64,000 nucleotides of DNA, taken from Modestobacter sp. VKM Ac-2986 (GTDB taxonomy: Bacteria; Actinomycetota; Actinomycetes; Mycobacteriales; Geodermatophilaceae). The notes below the pieces were generated by a model that searched no databases, was not told where the DNA came from, and saw only the letters and a list, made by a program, of their open reading frames with translations. This document shows positions 1-8,923 of the stretch, piece by piece. Numbering within the stretch: the first letter of the stretch is position 1; every line of letters starts with the position of its first letter. Location of the stretch: the NCBI RefSeq assembly GCF_026967795.1, contig NZ_JAPVBH010000005.1, positions 186,771-250,770 on the forward strand. Reading direction: 5' to 3'. The position numbers and the translations under genes were made by a program.

Positions 1-657
1 CAGCTCGGCGGCGACCCAGCCCAGGACGACGGCGACCGCGAGCCCGGCCCCCGCTGCTGCGTCCATGAGCCCGCCGGCGGCCGCCGCGGCCCCGGCGAGG
101 GTGACCAGGGCACTGCCGACCAGCCACGGCCGGGACACGGTGCCGGCGACGGCCTGACCCAGCGAGGAGCCGGCGGCGATCGCGGTGCCGGCCAGACCGG
201 TGCGGGCCATCGCGACGCGGGCGGCCACCGTGGCCGCGGGCAGCGCGGCCCAGCCGCCGTCCGTGGCCAGCAGCGGGGCCAGGCAGGCGACCTGCAGCAG
301 CAGGGCGAGGACGAGGGTGACGACGCCGAAGGGGCCCACGTCGCCGGCGCGCATCACCGCCAGCGCCCTCTCCCGGCCGCGCAGCGGGCCGAGCCCGTCG
401 GCGGTGTCGGCCAGCCCGTCCAGGTGCAGGCCGCGGGTCAGGGCGGCCAGGACGGCGACGGCGAGCACCGCGCCGATCAGCGGCTCGCCGTACCGGGCGG
501 TGAGCCAGCCGACCGCGGTCGCGGACAGACCCAGCACCAGGCCGACCAGGGGCGCCCAGGGCAGCACGCCGCGGGCGGTCTCGGCCGCCGGCACCCGGGC
601 GACGGACAGCATGGCGAACGACTCGGCCGGCCCGGTCCAGGGGCGGCGGCCGGTCAT
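1..657 (-). CDS. cobS: Adenosylcobinamide-GDP ribazoletransferase CobS (3' end outside window)
   Basis: Joins adenosylcobinamide-GDP to alpha-ribazole (or its phosphate), the last assembly step of the cobalamin nucleotide loop, at the cytoplasmic membrane. The 219 codons in view begin at an ATG whose first bases overlap the cobU stop (ATGA), so the pair is translationally coupled. The acidic signature HLDGLADTADG lies at residues 78-88, followed by hydrophobic, alanine/valine/leucine-rich helices typical of this polytopic enzyme. The C-terminus is cut by the window edge. Family assignment is firm from the signature and from the cobU neighbour. Confidence 0.93.
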   Translation of the reverse strand, partial: MTGRRPWTGPAESFAMLSVARVPAAETARGVLPWAPLVGLVLGLSATAVGWLTARYGEPLIGAVLAVAVLAALTRGLHLDGLADTADGLGPLRGRERALAVMRAGDVGPFGVVTLVLALLLQVACLAPLLATDGGWAALPAATVAARVAMARTGLAGTAIAAGSSLGQAVAGTVSRPWLVGSALVTLAGAAAAAGGLMDAAAGAGLAVAVVLGWVAAEL

Positions 658-1220
658 CGCAGCCGTTGGGGCAGCCCGGCCACCACGAACCACACCTCGT
701 CGGCGGTCGCGGCCAGCCGCTGGTTGACGACGCCCAGGGTGTCCCGGAACAGCCGGCCCGCGCGGGTCTCGGGCACCACGCCCAGGCCCACCTCGTCGCT
801 GACGGCCACCACGTGCGCCGGGGTCATCACCCAGTTGCTGACCAGGGCGTCGCAGCGCTCGGCCAGCCGCTCGCGTGCGGCGACGGCGTCGGCGGGGGAG
901 CGGTCGGCGGCGTGCGCCCCGGCGTCGTCGGCGACGTCCCAGATGCCGGTCTCGTCCATCAGCGCCGCGACCCAGGTGGTCACGCTGTCGACCAGCACCG
1001 CCCCGCTTCGCACCAGCTCCGAGGGGGCGGTGGTCTCGACCGTGCGCCAGTGCGCCGGGCGGCGGGCGCGGTGGGTCGCGACCCGGGCGGCCCACTCGGC
1101 GTCGGCGGCGTCGACCTGCGAGGTGGCCAGGTAGGTGACCTCGTCCCAGCCCTCCAGCAGCTGCTCGGCGTGCGCCGACTTCCCCGACCGCGAGCCGCCC
1201 AGGACCAGCACCCGGCTCAT
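654..1220 (-). CDS. cobU: Bifunctional adenosylcobinamide kinase / guanylyltransferase CobU
   Basis: Phosphorylates adenosylcobinamide and then transfers GMP to give adenosylcobinamide-GDP, the substrate of CobS. The 188 residues match the family's usual size of about 180. A P-loop GGSRSGKS is at residues 8-15, the region around His50 (HRARRPAHW) resembles the guanylylated-histidine motif, and VLVDSVTTW (76-84) looks like the Walker B strand. The ATG at 1220 follows a GGGGA ribosome site by about 6 nt and overlaps the stop of a 17-codon ORF upstream. The order phosphatase, cobU, cobS suggests one operon for lower-ligand assembly. Confidence 0.94.
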   Translation of the reverse strand: MSRVLVLGGSRSGKSAHAEQLLEGWDEVTYLATSQVDAADAEWAARVATHRARRPAHWRTVETTAPSELVRSGAVLVDSVTTWVAALMDETGIWDVADDAGAHAADRSPADAVAARERLAERCDALVSNWVMTPAHVVAVSDEVGLGVVPETRAGRLFRDTLGVVNQRLAATADEVWFVVAGLPQRLR

Positions 1221-1270
1221 GGCCGGTCCCCGGACTCGTCCCGCTCCTCGGTCGCCGCCGCGACGCTCAT
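1217..1270 (-). CDS. Possible 17-codon coupling ORF between phosphatase and cobU
   Basis: The stop of the phosphatase gene overlaps an ATG (ATGA). From that ATG runs a 17-codon frame, MSVAAATEERDESGDRP, whose stop again overlaps the cobU ATG as ATGA. The frame thus fills the 46-bp gap exactly and could carry ribosomes from one gene to the next. No convincing ribosome site precedes it and I know no family for the peptide. It may be a chance frame, so confidence is low. Confidence 0.3.
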   Translation of the reverse strand: MSVAAATEERDESGDRP

Positions 1271-1830
1271 GCCAGCACCAGTCGGGTGACCGTGCCGTTG
1301 TGCGGGGTGACCGCGGGCATGGCGTCGGGCCCGACCCCAGCGACGACCGCCTGGACGGCGCGGATGGTGTCCCCGTGGGTGACCAGGGCGACCACCTCGG
1401 CCGGCGGGTCGGCCCGCAGTCGGGTGAGGTGGCCGGAGACCCGGGCGTGCAGCTGGGCCAGGCTCTCCCCGCCCTCGGCGGACCAGTGCACGTCGGTCCA
1501 GTCGACGACGTCCCACAGCTCGCGGGACGGTCGGCCCTCCAGCACCCCGTAGCCCTGCTCGCGCAGCTCGGGGGTGGTGGTGAAGGGCAGTCCGGTGGCG
1601 GCCGCGCAGTGCTCGGCGGTCTGCACCGCCCGCAGCAGGTCGCTGGAGACCAGGGCCCCGGGGCCGGCGCCGTCGCGGGTGAGCGCGGCCAGCTCGGCCG
1701 CGGCGGCCGCGGCCTGCTGGTGGCCGAGCTCGGTGAGCGGGATGCCGGCCGTCTGGCCCTGCATGCGCCCGGCGGCGTTCCACTCGCTCTGGCCGTGCCG
1801 GACGAGCAGGAGGGTCAGTGGTGCGGGCAT
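1267..1830 (-). CDS. Histidine phosphatase family protein (possible alpha-ribazole phosphatase)
   Basis: Branch-1 histidine phosphatase of 187 residues. The N-terminal strand ends in LLVRHGQSEWN, giving the phosphorylated His12 in RHG; a second catalytic histidine lies in VTHGD near residue 151, and the Glu-containing EGG...SLAQ region follows the usual pattern. The ATG at 1830 is chosen because the RHG motif normally lies within about 15 residues of the start; a longer frame to 1884 adds an unconserved tail. Members dephosphorylate phosphoglycerates, sugar phosphates or alpha-ribazole phosphate. Position upstream of cobU-cobS makes a CobC-like role attractive, but this is inference from context. 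Confidence 0.85.
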   Translation of the reverse strand: MPAPLTLLLVRHGQSEWNAAGRMQGQTAGIPLTELGHQQAAAAAAELAALTRDGAGPGALVSSDLLRAVQTAEHCAAATGLPFTTTPELREQGYGVLEGRPSRELWDVVDWTDVHWSAEGGESLAQLHARVSGHLTRLRADPPAEVVALVTHGDTIRAVQAVVAGVGPDAMPAVTPHNGTVTRLVLA

Positions 1831-1891
1831 CGTCCCCGCAGCGTAGGTGGTCGGGCCAGCGGTCCGGGCCGGGAGCCCCGACACTGGGGCG

Positions 1892-2881
1892 ATGCGCTTC
1901 CTCGACGTGGACGGTCTCGGTCAGGTCAGCCGGGTGGGCCTGGGCACCTGGCAGTTCGGCTCCCGGGAGTGGGGCTACGGCGACACCTACGCCTCCGGCG
2001 GTGCCCGGGACATCGTGCGCCGGGCACGCGAGCTGGGCGTCACCCTGTTCGACACCGCCGAGGTCTACGGGACGGGGAGGAGCGAGCGGATCCTCGGCGA
2101 GGCGCTCGGCGCGGACCGGGCCTCGGTGGTCGTGGCGAGCAAGTTCTTCCCGGTCGCGCCGCTGCCCGCCGTCGTGCGCAACCGCGCCGAGGGCAGCGCC
2201 CGGCGGCTGCAGCTGGACCGCATCCCGCTGTACCAGGTGCACTGGCCCAACCCGCTGGTGCCGGACTCGGTGGTCATGCCCGGGCTGCGCAGCCTGCTCG
2301 ACGAGGGGCGGATCGGCGCCGTCGGCGTCTCCAACTACCCGCTGGAGCGCTGGCGCGCCGCCGACACCGCGCTCGGCCGGCCGGTCGTCAGCAACCAGGT
2401 GCGGTTCTCCCTCGCCACCGCCGGTCCGCTGGAGGACCTGGTGCCCTTCGCCGAGCGGGAGGGCCGCCTGGTCATCGCCTACAGCCCGCTGGCCCAGGGG
2501 CTGCTCGGTGGCCGCTACTCCGTCGACCACCGCCCCGGCGGGGTCCGGGCCACCAACCCGCTGTTCGGCACGGAGAACCTGCGCCGCGTCGAGCCGCTGC
2601 TCGCGGTGCTGCGCGAGGTGGCCGACGCCCACGACGCGAAGCCCGCGCAGGTGGCGCTGGCCTGGCTGATCGCCCAGCCGCAGGTCGTGGTCATCCCCGG
2701 CGCGTCCAGCGTCGAGCAGCTGGAGTCCAACGTCGCGGCGGCCGACCTGGTGCTGACCGAGGGCGAGCGCACCGCGCTCACCGCGGCGGCCCGGGCGTTC
2801 ACGCCGGCGTCCGCGGTGCGGACGGCCGGGGACACGGTCCGGGAGCAGGCCGACCGGCTGCGCAGCCGCCTGGGCATCTGA
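1892..2881 (+). CDS. Aldo/keto reductase
   Basis: NAD(P)H-dependent oxidoreductase of the AKR superfamily, 329 residues, TIM barrel. The catalytic tetrad is readable as Asp54 and Tyr59 (FDTAEVYG), Lys84 (ASKFF) and His117 (YQVHWPN). The late segment VVIPGASSVEQLESN is the cofactor-binding loop. The ATG at 1892 gives the standard MRFLDVDGLG start; an in-frame start 45 bp upstream adds an unconserved tail. It is divergent from the histidine phosphatase and convergent with the HAD gene, with a perfect hairpin between the two stops. The substrate is not deducible. Confidence 0.9.
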   Translation: MRFLDVDGLGQVSRVGLGTWQFGSREWGYGDTYASGGARDIVRRARELGVTLFDTAEVYGTGRSERILGEALGADRASVVVASKFFPVAPLPAVVRNRAEGSARRLQLDRIPLYQVHWPNPLVPDSVVMPGLRSLLDEGRIGAVGVSNYPLERWRAADTALGRPVVSNQVRFSLATAGPLEDLVPFAEREGRLVIAYSPLAQGLLGGRYSVDHRPGGVRATNPLFGTENLRRVEPLLAVLREVADAHDAKPAQVALAWLIAQPQVVVIPGASSVEQLESNVAAADLVLTEGERTALTAAARAFTPASAVRTAGDTVREQADRLRSRLGI

Positions 2882-2888
2882 GCCGCGG

Positions 2889-2914
2889 ACCGTCGGGCCC
2901 GCCGGCCCGACGGT
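2889..2914. terminator. Bidirectional terminator hairpin
   Basis: A perfect 11-bp inverted repeat (ACCGTCGGGCC and its complement) with a 4-nt CGCC loop lies between the convergent aldo/keto reductase and HAD stops and touches the HAD stop codon. There is no T-tract, which is usual for this GC-rich group. Confidence 0.7.
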
Positions 2915-3747
2915 CAGGCCCGACGGCGCAGGAGGACGACCGGGGCGGGCGCGATCACGAGCGGTGCCGGCTGCACCGCCCGCCGGCGCACGTACCAGGC
3001 CACCCCGACCAGGGCCGCGCTCAGCGCCGCGCCCACGACCACGGGCGGCCGGGTGCCGGTGAAGCGGGCGCGCATCGAGACCGGGCGGGAGAAGGCGAGC
3101 ACCGGCCAGCCCCGCTCGGCCGCGGCCTTCCGCAACCCGCGGTCGGGGTTGACCGCGGTCGGGTGCCCGACGGCGTCCAGCATCGGCAGGTCGGTGACGG
3201 AGTCGCTGTAGGCCCAGCAGTCGGCGAGGTCCCAGCCCTGCTCGGCGGCCAGCTCGCGCATGGCCGCGGCCTTGTTCTCCCCGTAGGCGTAGAAGTCCAT
3301 CTCGCCGGTGTAGACGCCCTCGCGCACCACCATCCGGGTGGCCACCACCCGGTCGACGCCCAGCATCTCGCCGATCGGCTCGACCACCTCGGCACCGCTG
3401 CTGGAGACGATCACGACCTCCCGGCCGGCCGCACGGTGCCCCTCGATCAGGTCGGCGGCCTCGGCGTAGACCAGCGGGTCGACGATCCCGTGCAGGGTCT
3501 CCCGGACGATCTCGTGGACCACGGCGACGTCCCAGCCGGTGGTCATGGCCGCGATCTGGCTGCGCATGCGCTCCATCTGGACGGCGTCGGCACCGGCCAG
3601 CGAGAACACGAACTGGGCGTAGGCGCCCTTGAGCGCCGCCCGACGGTTGATCAGCCCACCCTGGAAGAACGGTCGTCCGAAGGCCAGGGTGCTGGACTTC
3701 GCGATGACCGTCTTGTCCAGGTCGAAGAACGCCGCAGCGCGGGTCAC
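2914..3747 (-). CDS. HAD-IB family phosphatase with C-terminal membrane segment
   Basis: HAD superfamily subfamily IB hydrolase (SerB-like fold), 277 residues. Motif I is FFDLDKT (Asp9, Asp11), motif II is in IVSSSGAEV, and motif III/IV is AYSDSVTDLPML. After the domain a single hydrophobic segment (roughly residues 238-255, VGAALSAALVGVAWYV) followed by arginines suggests a tail anchor. It is divergently placed next to ssd, as is Rv3661 next to Rv3660c in M. tuberculosis. The physiological substrate is unknown; family members act on phosphoserine or lipid phosphates. Confidence 0.88.
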   Translation of the reverse strand: MTRAAAFFDLDKTVIAKSSTLAFGRPFFQGGLINRRAALKGAYAQFVFSLAGADAVQMERMRSQIAAMTTGWDVAVVHEIVRETLHGIVDPLVYAEAADLIEGHRAAGREVVIVSSSGAEVVEPIGEMLGVDRVVATRMVVREGVYTGEMDFYAYGENKAAAMRELAAEQGWDLADCWAYSDSVTDLPMLDAVGHPTAVNPDRGLRKAAAERGWPVLAFSRPVSMRARFTGTRPPVVVGAALSAALVGVAWYVRRRAVQPAPLVIAPAPVVLLRRRA

Positions 3748-3873
3748 GGCTCACACGGTAAGCGGACCGGGTGGACAGGAGGTGTCGCGCACCGCCGTCC
3801 ACACCCGGAGGGGTCGTCCACAGATCCGGCGGCGCCCTTCCGGCGGTCGCCACCGGCCGCTGCGCTGGGGAGC

Positions 3874-4965
3874 GTGTCCGATGCCTCCCGCGCCTCCGTC
3901 CCCGGGGCGGTCGCCCCCGCCCGTCCCCTCGTGGTCAGCACCGACCCGGTCCTGCTCGACGACCTGCTCCGGCTGCTCGCCGCCGCCGGCAGCACCGGGG
4001 AGCTCACCTCCGGCGGGGGTCCGCTGCGCCGGGCCCACCGCAACGCACCGCTGGTCCTCCTCGGCGCCGAGGTGGTCGGCAGCGCGCCGGTGCGGGCGCT
4101 GCCACGCCGGCCCGGCCTGCTGGTCGTCGCCTCCGCCGAGCCGTCCGCCGACGTCTGGCCGGCCGCGGTCGAGCTCGGTGCCGAGCGCGTCGTGGTGCTG
4201 CCCCGGGACGAGACCTGGCTGGTCGAGCGGGTGGCGGCCGCGGTGCGCACCCCGTCGTCGCCGGGCTGGCTGGCCGTGGTCAGCGGCGCGTGCGGCGGCT
4301 CCGGCGCGAGCACCGTGGCCACCGCGCTCGCGCTGGCCGCGCGGGCCGCTGAGGACGGCGACGTGCTGCTGGTCGACGGCGACGGGTGGGCCGGCGGGCT
4401 GGACCTGCTGCTGGGCGCCGAGCAGTCGCCGGGGCTGCGCTGGCCCGAGCTGGCCGGCACCAGCGGCCGGGTGTCCGGCCCGGCGCTGGCCGCGGCCCTG
4501 CCCGAGGCCGCCGGTGTCGCGGTGCTGTCGGCCTCCCGCGAGCACCCGCAGGAGGTGCCCACCGAGGCGCTGCTCGCCGTCGGCGCCGGGGCCCGGGACA
4601 GTGGCTGCGGCGTGGTCGTCGACCTGCCGGCGCGCAGCGCGGCCGCCGAGCCGCTGCTGGCCGAGGCCGAGCTGGCGGTGCTCGTCGTCCCGGCCCGGCT
4701 GCGGGCGGTCGCGGCGGCGCGCGCCCTGCTCGAGGGGTCCCGGCCGTGGGCGTCGGCGCTCGTGGTCGGCCGGCCGGTGCCCGGCGGGCTGTCCCGCGCC
4801 GACGTCGCGGCACTGCTGGGCCGGCCGGTGTTCGCCGAGCTCGCCGCCGACCGGTCCGCGGTCGCCCGCAGCGAGCGCGGCGAACCGCCCTCGGTCGCGG
4901 CCCGCTCGCCGCTGGGTGTGCTGAGCCGTCAGCTGCTGGCCCAGCTGGCCGGGCGGGCGGCGTGA
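3874..4965 (+). CDS. ssd: Septum-site-determining protein Ssd / CpaE-like ATPase
   Basis: MinD/ParA-like protein (363 residues) of the actinobacterial Ssd group, which links Tad pilus loci and division-site control. An N-terminal receiver-like domain (about residues 15-125) precedes a MinD-type domain. Its P-loop is degenerate: the stretch [13 protein letters not shown] has Ala where the catalytic lysine should be and no signature lysine, so ATP hydrolysis is doubtful. The GTG at 3874 has only a weak GGGG ribosome site; upstream codons look non-coding. Its stop overlaps the tadA GTG (GTGA), making it the first gene of the tad operon. Confidence 0.85.
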   Translation: MSDASRASVPGAVAPARPLVVSTDPVLLDDLLRLLAAAGSTGELTSGGGPLRRAHRNAPLVLLGAEVVGSAPVRALPRRPGLLVVASAEPSADVWPAAVELGAERVVVLPRDETWLVERVAAAVRTPSSPGWLAVVSGACGGSGASTVATALALAARAAEDGDVLLVDGDGWAGGLDLLLGAEQSPGLRWPELAGTSGRVSGPALAAALPEAAGVAVLSASREHPQEVPTEALLAVGAGARDSGCGVVVDLPARSAAAEPLLAEAELAVLVVPARLRAVAAARALLEGSRPWASALVVGRPVPGGLSRADVAALLGRPVFAELAADRSAVARSERGEPPSVAARSPLGVLSRQLLAQLAGRAA

Positions 4966-6116
4966 GCGGGGAGTCGGCGTCCCCGCTGGTGGAGCGGGTG
5001 CGCGCGCGGCTCGCCGCGTCGGCCGGCGCACCCAGCGCCGCGGCGGTGGCGGCCCTCGTGCGGGAGGAGTCCGGTGGGCTGCTGGGCGACCGGGCGGTGC
5101 TCGCCGCCGTCCGGGCCGCCACCGACGAGCTGGCCGGGGCCGGGGTCCTCGAACCGCTGCTGCGGCTGCCCGGGGTCACCGACGTGCTGGTCAACGGCCC
5201 GGCCTCGGTGTGGGTCGACCGGGGCGGCGGACTGGAGCCGGTCGACGTGCGCTTCCCCGACGAGGGCGCGGTCCGCCGGCTCGCCGTCCGGCTGGCCGCC
5301 GCGGCCGGGCGCCGGCTGGACGACGCCTCGCCCTGGGTGGACGCCGGCCTGCCCGACGGCACCCGGCTGCACGCGGTCCTGCCGCCGGTCTCCGGGTCGG
5401 GCACCTGCCTGTCGCTGCGGGTGCTGACCCGGGCCGAGCTGTCCTTCGCCGACCTGGCCGCCCGCGGCGCGCTGCCCGGGGCAGCCGCGGACCTGCTGCG
5501 CCAGGCGGTGCGCGCCCGGCTGGCCTTCCTGGTCACCGGCGGGACGGGCACCGGCAAGACCACGGTGCTGTCTGCGCTGCTCGGGCTGGCCGACCCCGCC
5601 GAGCGGCTGCTGCTGTGCGAGGACGCCCCCGAGCTCACCCCGCGGCACCCGCACGTCGTCCGGCTGCTCACCCGCCCGCCCAACGTCGAGGCCGCCGGTG
5701 CGGTGACCCTGCGCGACCTGGTCCGACAGGCGCTGCGGATGCGCCCGGACCGGCTGGTCGTGGGGGAGGTGCGTGGCGCGGAGGTGGTCGACCTGCTCGC
5801 CGCGCTGAACACCGGGCACGACGGCGGCTGCGGCACCGTGCACGTCAACCGCCCCGCCGACCTGCCCGCCCGGCTCGAGGCGCTCGGCGGTGCCGCCGGG
5901 CTGGGGCGCGCGGCCGTGCACAGCCAGGCCGCGGCCGCGCTGTCGCTGGTGGTCCACCTGCAGCGCACGGACGCCGGCCGACACGTGGCCGAGCTCGGCG
6001 TCGTGCGCCGCCGTGGCGAGCTGATCGAGGTCGCGGCCGGCTGGCGGGCCGACGGCGGGGACTGCCCCGCGCGCGAGGACCTCGCCGCCCTGCTCGGTGC
6101 ACGGGTCCCGACGTGA
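4962..6116 (+). CDS. tadA: TadA/CpaF-family type II/IV secretion ATPase
   Basis: Hexameric ATPase powering Flp/Tad pilus assembly, 384 residues, cytoplasmic. Walker A GGTGTGKT is at 193-200, Walker [10 protein letters not shown] at 264-272, and the His box [10 protein letters not shown] at 285-294. The N-terminal domain includes the usual VTDVLVNGP segment (residues 72-80). It starts with a GTG overlapping the ssd stop by 4 bp and ends overlapping tadB. The substrates are presumably the small pilin-like proteins downstream. Confidence 0.93.
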   Translation: MSGESASPLVERVRARLAASAGAPSAAAVAALVREESGGLLGDRAVLAAVRAATDELAGAGVLEPLLRLPGVTDVLVNGPASVWVDRGGGLEPVDVRFPDEGAVRRLAVRLAAAAGRRLDDASPWVDAGLPDGTRLHAVLPPVSGSGTCLSLRVLTRAELSFADLAARGALPGAAADLLRQAVRARLAFLVTGGTGTGKTTVLSALLGLADPAERLLLCEDAPELTPRHPHVVRLLTRPPNVEAAGAVTLRDLVRQALRMRPDRLVVGEVRGAEVVDLLAALNTGHDGGCGTVHVNRPADLPARLEALGGAAGLGRAAVHSQAAAALSLVVHLQRTDAGRHVAELGVVRRRGELIEVAAGWRADGGDCPAREDLAALLGARVPT

Positions 6117-6889
6117 TCGCGGCGCTGCTGTGCCTCGTCGGTGCGCTGCTGGTGTGGCCCTCGGTCGGGCGCGGTCGTCCGCGTCGGCTCGTGCCCGCAC
6201 CGGGTCGCCGCCCCGACGCCGCACGGCTGCTCACCGGGCGCGCCGGCCTGTTGCTGCCCGCGCTGGGGGTCGCGGCGGGCGGGCTGGTGCTGTCGACCCC
6301 GGTCGTCGCCGGGCTGGCGGCCGGCTGCGCCGCGGTGGCCGGGCGCGCGGTGCAGCAGCGTGCCCGCGCCGCCGCCGTCGAGCGCGGCACCCGGGCACTG
6401 GTCGAGGCCCTCGGTGTCCTGGTCGCCGAGCTCCGCGCGGGCCGGCCGCTGGGCGACGCCACCGCCACGGCCGTCGACGGCTGCCCCGACCCGCGGGTCG
6501 CGCGGGGGCTGGGTCCGGTGCTGCGGCTGGGCGAAGCGCCTCCGGGAGCGGACCCCACGCTCGTCCGGATCGCGGCCGCGGTACGGCTGAGCGCCCGCAC
6601 CGGCTGCTCGCTGGCCGGGGTGGCCGCGGCCGTGGAGGACGACCTGCGGGCCCGGCTGCGCGCGGAGGAGGAGCTGCGCTCGGCCGTCGCCGGGCCGCGG
6701 GCGAGTGCGACCGTGCTCGCCGGGCTCCCGGTGCTCGGGCTGCTGATGGGCAGCGGGGTCGGCGCCGACCCGTGGCGGGTGCTGACCACCACCGGCCCGG
6801 GCACGGTGCTGCTGGTGCTCGGCGTGGCGCTGGAGCTGGCCGGCATCACGTGGACCGGCCGGCTGGTCCGGCGCGCGGTCACCGCGTGA
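6113..6889 (+). CDS. tadB: TadB-like inner-membrane pilus assembly protein
   Basis: 258-residue membrane protein of the type II secretion F (TadB) class. An N-terminal hydrophobic pair ([12 protein letters not shown] and [15 protein letters not shown]) precedes a cytoplasmic helical domain containing the T2SF-like stretch [23 protein letters not shown] (seen in pieces at about 160-185), and two C-terminal membrane segments follow. GTG start overlaps the tadA stop (GTGA), and the stop overlaps tadC. With TadC it should form the platform on which TadA acts. Confidence 0.83.
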   Translation: MIAALLCLVGALLVWPSVGRGRPRRLVPAPGRRPDAARLLTGRAGLLLPALGVAAGGLVLSTPVVAGLAAGCAAVAGRAVQQRARAAAVERGTRALVEALGVLVAELRAGRPLGDATATAVDGCPDPRVARGLGPVLRLGEAPPGADPTLVRIAAAVRLSARTGCSLAGVAAAVEDDLRARLRAEEELRSAVAGPRASATVLAGLPVLGLLMGSGVGADPWRVLTTTGPGTVLLVLGVALELAGITWTGRLVRRAVTA

Positions 6890-7611
6890 GCGCCGCGGCA
6901 GCTCTCCTGCTCGCTGCCGGACTGCTGGCCTGGCCGTCCGCGGCGACGGCCCGCCGGGACCGGTTGCGTGCCCTGCTGCCCGCCTCCGTGGCCGACCGCC
7001 CTCGCCGCCCCCCGGGTGCGCCCCCGGGTGCACGGCGGCGCTGGGCCGAGGCGGCCGCCGGCGGGCTGGCCGCCTTCCTGCTGCTCGGCGGTGGGCTCCC
7101 CGCAGCGCTGGTGGCCGCCGGGGTGGTCGCCGGGCTGGAACGGCTGCTGCGGCGGTCCGGGGCGCCACCGGAGGACGGCGAGCTGCTGGCCGGCGACCTG
7201 CCGGTGGCCTGCGACCTGCTGGCCGTGTGCCTGCAGGCGGGCACCCCGGTCGGCGCTGCGGTGGCCGCGGTCGCCGACTCGGTGCCCGGTCCGCTCGGGG
7301 AGCGCCTGACCGGCGTGGGCGGGCTGTACCGGCTGGGGGCGTCCCCGCAGCGGGCCTGGGCCGGGGTGCCGCCGCCGGTGGACGCGCTGGCCCGCACGGT
7401 GGTGCGGGCGGGGGAGTCCGGGTCGTCGGTGGTGCCGGCGCTGCAGCGGCTGGCCGCCGACCTGCGCGGGTCCGCGCGCAGCCGCACCGAGGCCGCCGTG
7501 CGCCGGGCCGGGGTGTGGGTGCTGGCACCGCTCGGGCTGTGTTTCCTGCCGGCGTTCCTCTGCCTGGGCGTCGTGCCGCTGGTGCTCGGCATCGCCGCCG
7601 ACGTGTTCTGA
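6886..7611 (+). CDS. tadC: TadC-like inner-membrane pilus assembly protein
   Basis: 241-residue T2SF-domain protein. The N-terminus is hydrophobic, and the cytoplasmic domain carries the conserved pattern [19 protein letters not shown] (residues about 168-186), which marks T2SF proteins. The C-terminus ends in membrane helices ([29 protein letters not shown]). GTG start overlaps the tadB stop by 4 bp. It is the last of four overlapping genes; a 126-bp gap follows before the pilin-like gene. Confidence 0.83.
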   Translation: MSAAAALLLAAGLLAWPSAATARRDRLRALLPASVADRPRRPPGAPPGARRRWAEAAAGGLAAFLLLGGGLPAALVAAGVVAGLERLLRRSGAPPEDGELLAGDLPVACDLLAVCLQAGTPVGAAVAAVADSVPGPLGERLTGVGGLYRLGASPQRAWAGVPPPVDALARTVVRAGESGSSVVPALQRLAADLRGSARSRTEAAVRRAGVWVLAPLGLCFLPAFLCLGVVPLVLGIAADVF

Positions 7612-7737
7612 GCGTGCTGCCCGCCGTCCACACCGGTGGCCCCGTTCCACAGCTGCGGCCGCCCCCTGGAGAGCAGGCCGCGGCCCCAGCAGGGTCGTCG
7701 GTGACGGACCGGCAGGCGGTCCGCGAGAGGTGGGGAC

Positions 7738-7965
7738 ATGGACGAGGGACGACAGACCGGTACGACGTCGCTGCGGGCGGCGCTGGCCCGGCGGTGGGCG
7801 CAGGCCCAGGCCACCGACGAGGACGGCATGAGCACCGCGGAGTACGCGGTCGGCACGGTCGCGGCGTGTGCCTTCGCCGCGGTGCTCTACCGGGTGGTCA
7901 CCGGCGGCTCGGTGGTCGCGGCGCTCGGCGACCTGGTCGAGTCGGCGCTGAGCACGCTGTCCTGA
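7738..7965 (+). CDS. DUF4244 pilin-like small protein
   Basis: 75-residue protein resembling a Flp prepilin. A charged N-terminus ends at Gly30, followed by [10 protein letters not shown] with Glu35 and Tyr36 at the +5/+6 positions of class III prepilins, then a hydrophobic helix ([14 protein letters not shown]). This is the expected cleavage site for a prepilin peptidase, none of which is in the window. A GAGAGGTGGGG purine run just upstream supports the ATG. It is probably the major pilin or structural subunit of the locus. Confidence 0.85.
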   Translation: MDEGRQTGTTSLRAALARRWAQAQATDEDGMSTAEYAVGTVAACAFAAVLYRVVTGGSVVAALGDLVESALSTLS

Positions 7966-7979
7966 GTCGACCTGTCGTC

Positions 7980-8348
7980 ATGTCGACACGCACCGACCCC
8001 GACCGGGAGGCTGGGATGGTCACCGCCGAGACGGCGGTCGTCCTCCCCGTCCTGCTGATGGTCCTGGCCGGCGCCGTCGCCGCGGTGGTGGTGGTCGGCG
8101 CCCAGCTCCGCTGTGTGGACGCTGCCCGGGAGGGGGCCCGGGCGGCGGCCCGCGGCGAGCCGGCCGGCGTGGTCACCGACGTCGCCGGCCGGGCGGCACC
8201 GGAGGGCGCGGTCACCGGCGTGGCGACGGCGGGGGAGACCGTGCAGGTCACCGTGTCGGCGACGGTGTCCCCGCTCGGTCCGCTGCCCTGGCACCTGGAC
8301 GTGTCCGCGACCGCCACCGGCGTGCTCGAACCGGCGGCCCGGCCGTGA
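7980..8348 (+). CDS. TadE-family pseudopilin-like protein
   Basis: 122-residue TadE-like protein. The motif EAGMVTAETAVVLPVLLM has Gly12 as the likely cleavage residue and Glu17 at +5, then a long hydrophobic helix to about residue 42 and an extracytoplasmic beta-rich domain. It begins 14 bp after the DUF4244 gene and ends overlapping the next gene (GTGA). By analogy with Rv3655c it is probably a minor pilus component. Confidence 0.82.
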   Translation: MSTRTDPDREAGMVTAETAVVLPVLLMVLAGAVAAVVVVGAQLRCVDAAREGARAAARGEPAGVVTDVAGRAAPEGAVTGVATAGETVQVTVSATVSPLGPLPWHLDVSATATGVLEPAARP

Positions 8349-8923
8349 CCGACGACGGCGAGCGCGGCCCAGGTGTGGGCCCCGTCCCGGCCGGCGGCGA
8401 CGTCGGCCGGCGCGGCTCAGGTGTCGGCCCCGTCCCGGCCGTCTCCGACCTCGGCCGGCGTGGCCCGGGTGTCGGCCACGTCGCGGCCGGGGGAGAGGGC
8501 GCGGAGCGCGGCTCGGCCACCGTCTGGACCGTCGCGCTGGCCGCCGTCCTGGCGCTCGTCGGCGCGTCCGTGGTGCTGGTCGGCACCGCGGTCGTCGCCC
8601 GGCACCGGGCGACGGCGGCCGCCGACCTGGCCGCACTCGCCGCCGCGGGCGCCGCCGTCCAGGGCGACCCCGGTGCCTGTGCCGTCGCCGGCGAGGTCGC
8701 GGCGGCCAACGAGGCCACGCTCGACTCCTGCACGGTCACCGCCGGTGCGGTGGTCGAGCTGCACGTCCGCGTCCCGGTCCGGCTGGGCCCGCTCGGGGTG
8801 CTCGACGCCCGGGCCCGGGCCCGGGCGGGCCCGGCGCCGCCGGACGCCGGCCCGGCACCGTCCGGCGTCGGCCCCGGGACGTCCGGCGGCGGCCTCGAGG
8901 TACCCGGCGCCGGGCCGGGAGGC
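8345..8923 (+). CDS. Rv3654c-like TadE/G helical protein with no in-frame stop
   Basis: GTG start overlaps the TadE stop. The recognisable domain, from ERGSATVWTVALAAVLALVGASVVLVG (about residues 57-83) to RVPVRLGPLGVL (about residue 155), is a secretion helicase-associated, TadE-like membrane protein as in Rv3654c. Before it lie three 16-residue repeats. The tail is Gly/Pro/Ala-rich. The frame does not stop: it stays open across the whole opposite-strand helicase and into the DUF1023 gene, ending at 13537. The end given here is only the point where it meets the helicase stop. The true C-terminus is unresolved: stop loss, sequencing frameshift or a real overlap. Confidence 0.6.
8366..8512 (+). 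repeat. Three tandem 48-bp coding repeats
   Basis: Codons for RGPGVGPVPAGGDVGR, RGSGVGPVPAVSDLGR and RGPGVGHVAAGG follow one another at the N-terminus of the TadE-like protein. The DNA is also repeated, with CAGGTGT/CGGGTGT and GTCGGCC boxes every 48 bp, so it arose by duplication. The third unit is degenerate. Confidence 0.75.

Noticed and set aside
1217-3853. Long open frame on the minus strand covering the aldo/keto reductase
   Set aside because: It is codon-register antisense of real genes; composition is Arg/Pro/Gly-rich with no family features. Only its last 17 codons (1217-1270) are kept as a possible small ORF.
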